Assembly: GCA_024685565.1 (NCBI GenBank)
Contig: JAIKVQ010000182.1
Location: forward strand, 75,672 to 139,671
Length of the DNA: 64,000 bases
Source: Bacillota bacterium
Lineage (GTDB): Bacteria > Bacillota > Clostridia > UBA1381
Reading direction: 5' to 3'
Shown: positions 29,668-37,296 of the stretch, piece after piece
How positions within the stretch are numbered: position 1 is the first letter of the stretch
Layout: each line of letters starts with the position of its first letter
The notes under the pieces: generated by a model
Database searches by the model: none
The model's input: only the letters and a program-made list of their open reading frames with translations
What the model was told of the DNA's origin: nothing
Program-made: the position numbers and the translations under genes

Positions 29668-31558
29668 AGTTTGTTTCCTCCTGTAGGTTGATTTCACCTA
29701 ATTCCTGTTTTATATAAGCTCTTAATTCTTCAAAGCTCGTGATATTGATTTTTTTACCTGTATCAATGAACTGCCCTTCCATACGAAGTTTCCAATCCAT
29801 CTCGGTTTGGGCGTTTAGCTCGGCATAGCTTTTTTCATGTACATAATACTGTTTGCCGAAGTTGGTAGTCCACTCTTCAGGTATTGCTTTGATGCGTTTG
29901 CCGTATGGCGTTAAAGGCTTATAGGTTATATACGAATCCTTGCCATCATCCGCTGTACTCGGAATGAGGTACGGCTTTAAAAACGCTTCCGAATTTGCCG
30001 TGTCGAAAATATATACCTTGTCGTTTCCGCTTTCAAATAATGTACCCGTAATCCTATAATTAAAATCCGTGTTCCAACCGAAGAGAGAATAAAGGGTGTC
30101 ATAAAAGGCTGTGATTGGTATTGTTCTCGGCTGATATTTCTTGTTTGATTTCTTTGAGCAAACCACACTTTGCCGATTACTGCTGTCCGTTGTCCTTACG
30201 GCGAACTTACGGGTGATAGGATTTACCAATAATTCTATATTGTTTTTCTCTGCAAACTTATTGGTACACATCGCACTTAACCGCATGGACTTGTCAAAGA
30301 AATTTATGTATGGCTTGTTGTAGTTATCAAACAATTCTGTACGAGCCACTTCAAAGCCTCGCAAATCGAAGTCACCTGCGCTTACCGTCACGTTGATTTC
30401 GCTTTTATCATGTAGCAAAGGATTGTCTACCTCCGAATAACCGCCCGAAGATGCCTTCATAAAATCGTCCTCTTTGAACGCCGCCCACCTCGGATAAATA
30501 ACGACAAAGCCCTGAAGGACACCTTCGTTGATTACCTTTAATTCGGGCATGAAAGTGCGGTTTTTGTATTTGGCATTATCAAGCATTTTCTGAACGGCAA
30601 TGAAGTCCTCTCGTGACACGATGGCTTCGTGGTGATTTTTATATCGGCTTCGAGGTCGCTGACCTGTGTTTTTACGGGATTTATGGTCTCGGTAGTTTGG
30701 AGTGAAAGTCTTTCTCGTAAACACATCGCCGCAGTGCCGTTCATTCCTTAATATTTGCACAATCCCTCCTGGCGTCCATTTAATATTGCCAAGATATGAT
30801 TTGCGACCTAACGCAATCAGGGCTTCAGCTATTTGCTTTGTAGAATATCCGAAAAGATACATATAGAATGTGAGCTTGACGGTAGGTGCTTCAGCAGGAT
30901 TGATTATTAAGTTTCCTTCTTCATCGTGTGTGTAACCGAGGAGCTTCGGCGTAAGCGGTATGCCGTTATCCAATCTCATGCGCAAGGAGGTCTCCATGCT
31001 CCTGCTTCGTGTATGCGATTCTTCCTCTGCCATTGTTGCAACGAAGGAAAGAGCTAACTGCGAATCGTCATCCAATGAGAAGATTGCTTCCGATTCAAAG
31101 AAAACGCCTACGGGTGACTTCATTTCGGAAAGCTCTCTGACCATACCAATGGTTATCATTATGTTTCTCGCAAACCTCGACACGCTTTTTGTAATGATAA
31201 GGTCGATTTTACCTGCACGGCAATCTGCTATCATTTGATTAAACTCATCACGATGAGCGAGAGAAGTGCCGCTGATGCCTTCATCGGCATAAATTTTAAC
31301 AAGCGTCCAATTTGGATGGCGGCGAACAAAATCCTCATAATACCTTTGCTGAAGCTCGAAAGATGTCGTTTGCTGTTTACTGCCCGTTGACACTCTTGCG
31401 TAAATTGCCACACGCTGATGCGCTTCGTTATCATAATAGTCGGTTTGCTTTTCCGCAGGTATATACTCGTAGTTTTCGGGGTCAACCTGTATGTGCATCC
31501 TGCGGCGGATTTTTTCTTTCTGTGCTTCCCGAATCATCCTTTTGCTGTCATCAATCAT
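29654..31558 (-). CDS. Large serine recombinase with noncanonical C-terminal domain, no Cys-rich ribbon
   Basis: RVAIYARVSTGSKQQTTSFELQQ, IITKSVSRFARN, then DFDLRGFEVARTELF…IPEEWTTNFGKQYYVHEKSY. Confidence 0.9.
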   Translation of the reverse strand: MIDDSKRMIREAQKEKIRRRMHIQVDPENYEYIPAEKQTDYYDNEAHQRVAIYARVSTGSKQQTTSFELQQRYYEDFVRRHPNWTLVKIYADEGISGTSLAHRDEFNQMIADCRAGKIDLIITKSVSRFARNIMITIGMVRELSEMKSPVGVFFESEAIFSLDDDSQLALSFVATMAEEESHTRSRSMETSLRMRLDNGIPLTPKLLGYTHDEEGNLIINPAEAPTVKLTFYMYLFGYSTKQIAEALIALGRKSYLGNIKWTPGGIVQILRNERHCGDVFTRKTFTPNYRDHKSRKNTGQRPRSRYKNHHEAIVSREDFIAVQKMLDNAKYKNRTFMPELKVINEGVLQGFVVIYPRWAAFKEDDFMKASSGGYSEVDNPLLHDKSEINVTVSAGDFDLRGFEVARTELFDNYNKPYINFFDKSMRLSAMCTNKFAEKNNIELLVNPITRKFAVRTTDSSNRQSVVCSKKSNKKYQPRTIPITAFYDTLYSLFGWNTDFNYRITGTLFESGNDKVYIFDTANSEAFLKPYLIPSTADDGKDSYITYKPLTPYGKRIKAIPEEWTTNFGKQYYVHEKSYAELNAQTEMDWKLRMEGQFIDTGKKINITSFEELRAYIKQELGEINLQEETNYESI

Positions 31559-32165
31559 TTGGGAGCCTCCTCATGCCGTCTTCAGGCTCATAGTCAGAGT
31601 CGGGTAGCAATTCCATTCCCGAAGGCAAAAACTGCGTATCGTGCAGGTCGTTTTGATAGTAGGATGCCAATGTGAATATATCTTCTGAAATAAAATATAT
31701 TCCAATCGGCGGTTTTTGACCAGCAAGAATCCGTGAGCAGAATGTGACTTCATGTATTTTCTTTGATACATTCGATATTTTCTGCGTGATTATCAGGTTA
31801 ACTTTTCCGTCCATTGCATCGCAAAGAAGCCTGCTCCATTCTTTTGCCGATTCCATATTGGGTGCTGACTGTCCTTCATCGATATAAAAATCCACCAACT
31901 CCCAATTGGGACAAAGACCAATCGTGTCCAAGAATTCTTTTTTGTGATAAGCTAAATAGTTATCGTATTTTGTTTGATTGAAAAACCTGATATAAATTCC
32001 AACTTTGTATGGAACTGAAGTGTTAGGTCGCTCATGCCTGATGCTTTGCAACCATGTTTTGTGTTCGGCAATCTTAATCGCTCGCTCCGATTCGTCACCG
32101 AACGTTAAGGAAAACTGTGGTGTCGAGATTTCACTTAACTTTTCGTAAATGTCAAGCTCGTCCAT
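31551..32165 (-). CDS. Catalytically degenerate serine recombinase paralogue (N-terminal domain only)
   Basis: KVGIYIRFFNQ… versus RVAIYARVSTG…; IITQKISNVSKK versus IITKSVSRFARN. Confidence 0.82.
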   Translation of the reverse strand: MDELDIYEKLSEISTPQFSLTFGDESERAIKIAEHKTWLQSIRHERPNTSVPYKVGIYIRFFNQTKYDNYLAYHKKEFLDTIGLCPNWELVDFYIDEGQSAPNMESAKEWSRLLCDAMDGKVNLIITQKISNVSKKIHEVTFCSRILAGQKPPIGIYFISEDIFTLASYYQNDLHDTQFLPSGMELLPDSDYEPEDGMRRLPND

Positions 32166-32324
32166 ATATACTTACCCTCCATTATAAAAAATATCTTATC
32201 GTGTATTTTATAGCGAGCTGACGAACAAGTAAATATCCCCACAGTCAGAATGTGACTATGGGGATAGATTTTTGAAAAAAAAAATAATTTTTGGCACAAA
32301 AAAGTGAGAACGGGTAATTCTCAC

Positions 32325-32684
32325 TTAATAATCTTCTTCTTTTTTCGGCTTGTGAAGCGTTGATTTTACTTCGGAAACTATTTTTAATATTGCTTCTATT
32401 TCGGTTGGCGAACAATCATCGAGCATTTCGGAAAACTCTTTTTTATATATGCTGTTTACTTCAGGCACATCTGAACGCAAGATTAAATCGGCAGAGACCT
32501 GAAGTGCCTCTACAATCTTCACAAAAGTTACAATCCACATATTGCTTTTTCCAAGCTCGATATCGCTTATGTTTGAGGGGGCAAGGTGTGCACTGAATGC
32601 GAGGTCGTTTTGTGTCATTCCCTTTGAAACACGGATTTGCCGTATTCGCTGTCCTATCTCTTTCAAAATAGTTTTGTCGTCCAT
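32325..32684 (-). CDS. XRE-family transcriptional regulator
   Basis: GQRIRQIRVSKGMTQNDLAFSAHLAPSNISDIELGKSN. Confidence 0.92.
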   Translation of the reverse strand: MDDKTILKEIGQRIRQIRVSKGMTQNDLAFSAHLAPSNISDIELGKSNMWIVTFVKIVEALQVSADLILRSDVPEVNSIYKKEFSEMLDDCSPTEIEAILKIVSEVKSTLHKPKKEEDY

Positions 32685-32699
32685 TAATTACACCTCTTA

Positions 32700-32815
32700 T
32701 CGCCAATAGACTATATTTTCCTTATAGTTTATCACCACCTAACGGTATCGTGAATAGCGAGGTGACTATATTACAGCCGATAAGGTATAATTGAAGTGAA
32801 ATATTTTTTAAAGGA
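32700..32815. promoter_or_regulatory. Divergent control region between two XRE genes
   Basis: Direct GACTATATT at 32709 and 32764; ACTATA-N7-TATAGT; CACCT…AGGTG; GTGACT-N18-TATAAT for the plus-strand gene. Confidence 0.5.
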
Positions 32816-32826
32816 GGGCATATATT

Positions 32827-33186
32827 ATGTCACTAAATTATACTCTTATTGGCAAACACATCAAGGAGGTTCGTAAAAAAAGAAAGCTCACTCAAGAGAA
32901 ACTTTCCGAAATCATCGACAAGTCACCAAGCTACATAAGCTACATTGAAACGGGCAAAAAACAGTTAAGTCTTGAAACGCTTGTTGATATTGCAAATGCG
33001 CTAAAGGTTAATGCCGATAGGCTTTTGTCATACAACATTGAATTCGGAAATGACCAAAAGGATGACTTCTCTCCAATTCTTGAAGGCTGTACCCCATTTG
33101 AGAAAAAGGTCATAACCGACACAGCAAAGGCGTTAAAAAGAACTTTACGGGATGCACAAATGCCCGATTCGTATCATCGGTATTAA
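32827..33186 (+). CDS. XRE-family transcriptional regulator
   Basis: GKHIKEVRKKRKLTQEKLSEIIDKSPSYISYIETGKKQLSLETLVDIA. Confidence 0.92.
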   Translation: MSLNYTLIGKHIKEVRKKRKLTQEKLSEIIDKSPSYISYIETGKKQLSLETLVDIANALKVNADRLLSYNIEFGNDQKDDFSPILEGCTPFEKKVITDTAKALKRTLRDAQMPDSYHRY

Positions 33187-33283
33187 AACAATTTTAGCCC
33201 GAACAATATTTTAATACAATAAACCTGCAGTCGAAAACTTGACATACGGTATAAATTGTAGTTTATACATTTTCAAGATTTTT

Positions 33284-33345
33284 AATTACGATTTTGAAAA
33301 AATGAATTACATTTTTGAAAAATCAATTATGTTTTTGGAAAAGGC
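33284..33345 (+). repeat. Three 20-21-bp iterons AATTACATTTTTGAAAAATC-like
   Basis: Units start at 33284, 33305, 33325. Confidence 0.65.
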
Positions 33346-33400
33346 GAGATTTTTGGCTTTTTTTGTGATACAATTTTTTAATATGAAAGGAAGTGCCTTT

Positions 33401-34090
33401 ATGGTTTTTTTAACGGGAGATATTCATGGTAACCCTTCAAGGGTAATTGAATTCTATAAAAAGTCGGGGTTTTCGGATTCCGATGTAATAATAATTCTCG
33501 GTGATGTGGGAGCAAATTATTATACGGGTAGCAGGGACGCATTGGTAAAATCGATGCTGAATGGCATCGGCGTTGACATTCTGTGCATACACGGAAACCA
33601 CGAGATGCGCCCTGCAAATATACCATCCTATCATTTGACCGAATGGAACGGCGGCAAAGTATGGATTGAGGACGAATACCCACACTTGCAATTTGCTAAA
33701 GACGGCGAGATTTATAGCATTGAAGGAAACCGTTATATTGCAATTGGCGGAGCGTACAGCGTAGACAAGTATTATCGCCTGGCTATGAATTACGGATGGT
33801 GGGAGGACGAACAGCCCTCGGATGAAATAAAACAATATGTAGAAAAGCAACTTGAAGAGAACGAAATCAACATTGTGCTTTCCCACACCTGTCCCCTGAA
33901 GTACGAGCCGACAGAGGTTTTTCTTTCGCAGGTCGACCAATCAAAGGTTGATAAAAGCACAGAAATATGGCTTGATAAAATTGAGGACAATTTAAAGTAC
34001 ATGGCGTGGTTTTGCGGTCATTGGCATACCGACAAGCGAATAGATAAAATGCATTTTCTCTTCGAGGGTTGGGATGTAGTCAAAAATTAA
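33401..34090 (+). CDS. Calcineurin-like metallophosphoesterase
   Basis: GDIHGNPS, ILGDVGANY, IHGNHEMRP, LSHTCP, GHWHTD. Confidence 0.88.
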   Translation: MVFLTGDIHGNPSRVIEFYKKSGFSDSDVIIILGDVGANYYTGSRDALVKSMLNGIGVDILCIHGNHEMRPANIPSYHLTEWNGGKVWIEDEYPHLQFAKDGEIYSIEGNRYIAIGGAYSVDKYYRLAMNYGWWEDEQPSDEIKQYVEKQLEENEINIVLSHTCPLKYEPTEVFLSQVDQSKVDKSTEIWLDKIEDNLKYMAWFCGHWHTDKRIDKMHFLFEGWDVVKN

Positions 34091-34109
34091 AAAGAAGGAA
34101 GGTAAAAAT

Positions 34110-34523
34110 ATGAGCTTGAAACGCCTTATAGAAAACATGGAACGCATTAGTCGCAAAGACCTGTCGGAGCATTTGGATGATTATCTTGAACGGTGTGATA
34201 AAGAGGACATTGCTTTTGTTATTTCGGATGAAGGCAAAGACGACCTTATTCTGTGTCCTGCCCATTGGTTTGGGATTGTTGCGGACACGGATTTTGAAAA
34301 CATTGTAGGATGCGCTTTGAGGTATTCCATTGGAAGAAATACATATATGCCTACGGTGGTAGCTAATTATGTAAAAAGGCATATAGACCTTTTCGGTAGG
34401 GTTTCGGTCGAGGTAATGATTCGGGACATCGACAGAGAATTGCAGTGCGACATTCCTCAAGCGGATGTTTGGGCATCATTAAAAAGTGATTTAGAGGCGC
34501 ACCGTGAAACCATGCTTAACTGA
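34110..34523 (+). CDS. Hypothetical protein, N-terminus Phd/YefM-antitoxin-like
   Basis: ISRKDLSEHLDDYLERCDKEDIAFVISDEGKDDLILCPAHWF. Confidence 0.5.
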   Translation: MSLKRLIENMERISRKDLSEHLDDYLERCDKEDIAFVISDEGKDDLILCPAHWFGIVADTDFENIVGCALRYSIGRNTYMPTVVANYVKRHIDLFGRVSVEVMIRDIDRELQCDIPQADVWASLKSDLEAHRETMLN

Positions 34524-34534
34524 AAGGACACGCT

Positions 34535-34723
34535 ATGGAAATGGTAACAATTTCGTTTGAGGTTGATTCTGAATTACTGAAAGAAGCTGAAAAAATATTC
34601 AGCCTCTACGGACTTTCGGTCGAGGAAGCCTGTATACTATTTATAAAAGAAACGATTAAATGTGGCAAAATCCCATTTGATTATACAGCGGAGGTTTTGA
34701 AAGCCGCAAAGAAAGAAGGTTAA
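34535..34723 (+). CDS. RelB/DinJ-like antitoxin
   Basis: ISFEVDSELLKEAEKIFSLYGLSVEEACILFIKETIKCGKIPF. Confidence 0.78.
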   Translation: MEMVTISFEVDSELLKEAEKIFSLYGLSVEEACILFIKETIKCGKIPFDYTAEVLKAAKKEG

Positions 34724-34726
34724 TAG

Positions 34727-35977
34727 ATGGGCAAAATATTATACACTCCGCAAATAAACCATTACATTCATACTTTGGGTGACCGTCAAAATTATTATTC
34801 TGATTCTTTATATCAGTATGATAAAAAGGCTTATAAAGACATTGATAAAATTTTTGAGCTTCTTGAAAAAATCTCACCCGTAACCGAAAACGGGTGTCGT
34901 GAATTATGGTTTCGAGCCGAGCGTGGAAGTATTGAGCAGTGGGAAAAATACGAAGATTTATATGAATTGGGAGAGGTTGAAAACCGTGAAGAATACGAGG
35001 ATTTATGGTTATGCCACTGTCCGAAAGAAGTAGAGTGGTACAACTTTACGGCGGTGGAAGACAAGGAAATCCAATACAGGGCTGTTCTTTTAGGTAATAG
35101 ACCCGTGATTGTAATAGACCCGAAACGGCAAAAAGGCTTTGAACTCGAAATAAGTGATTTGACAGGTTGGTTGGTAGAGCAAATTCAAGAGGCTATCAAA
35201 AAACTGGAAGATGGAACGTACATGGATTATGTTCGGGACAACCTGCCACCTGAACACAAAACAGGGACTATCAAGCAAAAATACTTATGGGAAATGTATC
35301 CGCACATAAAAGAAGAGCTATTTAAAGGCTTAACCGATAATGACCTTTCAGAGTTTGTGGCATTTGCAGAGGCGCAATGCCAAGATTGGGAAGAAAATAC
35401 GACCCATCTTGATTCAATGACCGCAGGTGATTTTTTCCGTTTCTGTGCTATGGGTTATAAAGCGATGGGTTACACGGATTGCGACAAGACACCCAAAGAG
35501 CAATATAAGTCTCATGCGGATGGCAGGGACGATGGTCTTTTAGACCTTGACATCGATTCTGCCGATGCTTTTGAGGAGTGGCTAACAAGCACCCGAATGC
35601 GTATCGGTCATCCCTTTGAAGTTTGTCGTGGCGGTAATTCTACACATATATCTCTGTATCCGCACAAAGATGAAAATGGGTACTTCTTACGATTGGATGG
35701 GTCTTCGGAGGCACGGTCGAATGAAACGATGAAGTTTTATTTAGCACTTTGCCGTGCAGGAATTCCTGTATATCTTTCAGATGCGGACGTTTTGATAGAC
35801 AGAGTTAAAGGCGAAGAAAAAGTCGGGGTCGTTCCGCAAGGGATAATCCCGAAATATAGACACATGGATTTTCCAAAAGAAAAAGTAATATCCTTTATGA
35901 ATCTTCCCTACGATGAAGAGGAAAAAGTGGCTAAAAAATGCGTATGGCAGGATATTACCGAGGTACACTTGTTGTAA
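34727..35977 (+). CDS. Hypothetical protein (416 aa)
   Basis: Long ORF 3 nt after the RelB-like gene; no family recognised. Confidence 0.75.
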   Translation: MGKILYTPQINHYIHTLGDRQNYYSDSLYQYDKKAYKDIDKIFELLEKISPVTENGCRELWFRAERGSIEQWEKYEDLYELGEVENREEYEDLWLCHCPKEVEWYNFTAVEDKEIQYRAVLLGNRPVIVIDPKRQKGFELEISDLTGWLVEQIQEAIKKLEDGTYMDYVRDNLPPEHKTGTIKQKYLWEMYPHIKEELFKGLTDNDLSEFVAFAEAQCQDWEENTTHLDSMTAGDFFRFCAMGYKAMGYTDCDKTPKEQYKSHADGRDDGLLDLDIDSADAFEEWLTSTRMRIGHPFEVCRGGNSTHISLYPHKDENGYFLRLDGSSEARSNETMKFYLALCRAGIPVYLSDADVLIDRVKGEEKVGVVPQGIIPKYRHMDFPKEKVISFMNLPYDEEEKVAKKCVWQDITEVHLL

Positions 35978-36005
35978 GGAAAAACCTGTAATTGGAGGTG
36001 AGATA

Positions 36006-36566
36006 ATGGGCAGAGTGCTATTTACGGCTGACTTGCATTTCGGACACGAAAATGTTATACAATTTGATAACCGTCCGTTCTCTTCGGTCGAGGAAATGGA
36101 CAAGGAATTGATACGCCGTTGGAATAATAAGGTTGAAAAGTGCGACCTTGTATATGTTCTTGGCGATATGATTTGGAAAACAAAAAACGATGAAGCCGAG
36201 GCGATAATTAAATCCCTGAACGGTCAAATTATTCTCATCCGAGGAAATCACGACCGCTTTTTAAGTAATGCAAAAGCAAAGAAGGCTCTCGCAGGGGTTA
36301 AGGACTTTGACGATATTACGGTAAAACTTGAAGATGGCACAAACCGCCGTTGCATTTTAAGTCACTATTTTATGCCGTTTTATAATTGCCACCATTACCA
36401 TGCCATTCATCTGCACGGGCATTCGCACGATACACATGAAGCATTGAAAGAGGTGGAAATTGCAAAACAGCTTAACGATGAAGGCTTTATCAATCAAATC
36501 TATAATGTGGGGTGTATGCATTGGAATTATGCGCCTGTCACTCTTGATGAGCTATTGAAAACTTAA
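36006..36566 (+). CDS. Metallophosphoesterase, phage type
   Basis: FTADLHFGHENVIQFDNRPF, VLGDMIW, IRGNHDRF, LSHYFMPF, LHGHSHD. Confidence 0.88.
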   Translation: MGRVLFTADLHFGHENVIQFDNRPFSSVEEMDKELIRRWNNKVEKCDLVYVLGDMIWKTKNDEAEAIIKSLNGQIILIRGNHDRFLSNAKAKKALAGVKDFDDITVKLEDGTNRRCILSHYFMPFYNCHHYHAIHLHGHSHDTHEALKEVEIAKQLNDEGFINQIYNVGCMHWNYAPVTLDELLKT

Positions 36567-36573
36567 TAGAAAT

Positions 36574-36608
36574 GAAAGCCTATAAAATTTTTTATGGGCT
36601 TTTTTTGT
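36574..36608 (+). terminator. Rho-independent terminator
   Basis: AAAGCCTATAAAA/TTTTATGGGCTTTTTTT. Confidence 0.75.
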
Positions 36609-36679
36609 TTAGACCGTCAGTTTTTACCGTTTCCCGTGGCTATATTATGAGAGGCAATTTTTAGAAAAGAGGTTTTAAC

Positions 36680-37081
36680 ATGACGGTCAATGAATCCGAA
36701 CTAATCACACGCCTTCAGAAAAAGGGATATGGTTATAAACGAATTTCAACAGAAACAGGAATTCCTCTAAATTCTGTAAAGTCGTTTTGCCGCCGTCACC
36801 CTTTGGATGAAGTGGAACAACTAAATATCGAAAAGAATGCTTGTCAGTTTTGCGGTAAACCTATCACCCAAATTGAGCATCAAAAAAGAAAAAAATTCTG
36901 CTCCTATGAATGCAGGATTTCATGGTGGAATGCGCACAGGAGCGAAATGGCAAAAAGAATTGTGATTAAAAGAAAATGCCATTTTTGCGGAAAAGAATAT
37001 GACAGCGTACCATCGAAGCGAAAAAAGTATTGTTCGAGAGATTGCTTCGTTTCCGCTATGAGGAAGGGGTGTAGTGAATGA
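36680..37081 (+). CDS. HTH protein with two C4-type zinc finger motifs
   Basis: GYGYKRISTETGIPLNSVKSFCRRH; CQFCGKPI…FCSYEC; CHFCGKEY…YCSRDC. Confidence 0.78.
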   Translation: MTVNESELITRLQKKGYGYKRISTETGIPLNSVKSFCRRHPLDEVEQLNIEKNACQFCGKPITQIEHQKRKKFCSYECRISWWNAHRSEMAKRIVIKRKCHFCGKEYDSVPSKRKKYCSRDCFVSAMRKGCSE

Positions 37082-37239
37082 ACGTGGATATCAGAGAGCA
37101 AATCCGTAAATACAGACAGGCGATGTCCCTTGCAAAAGCAATGCTTGAACGGGGCATAATCACCACCGAAGAGTACGGTAAAATTGATAAAATTATGACC
37201 AATAAATACGGTGTAAATTCGTCTACTATATATCGCTGA
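37078..37239 (+). CDS. SHOCT-domain protein (53 aa)
   Basis: Below ORF-track cutoff; read as MNVDIREQIRKYRQAMSLAKAMLERGIITTEEYGKIDKIMTNKYGVNSSTIYR*. Confidence 0.75.
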   Translation: MNVDIREQIRKYRQAMSLAKAMLERGIITTEEYGKIDKIMTNKYGVNSSTIYR

Positions 37240-37275
37240 ATTGCTTGATATAATGCGGCTTTAGAGGTAATATGT
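37227..37275 (+). promoter_or_regulatory. Repeated promoter/operator, copy D
   Basis: TTGATA (37245-37250), 17 bp, TAATAT (37268-37273); overlaps SHOCT stop. Confidence 0.7.
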
Positions 37276-37296
37276 GACACGATGAAGGAGGTGATT

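Noticed and set aside
33239-33400. N-terminal extension of the phosphoesterase ORF with periodic FNYDFEK/NYIFEK sequence
   Set aside because: Periodicity is from the 21-bp DNA iterons; ATG 33401 after gaaaggaag fits the GDIHGN-first family start
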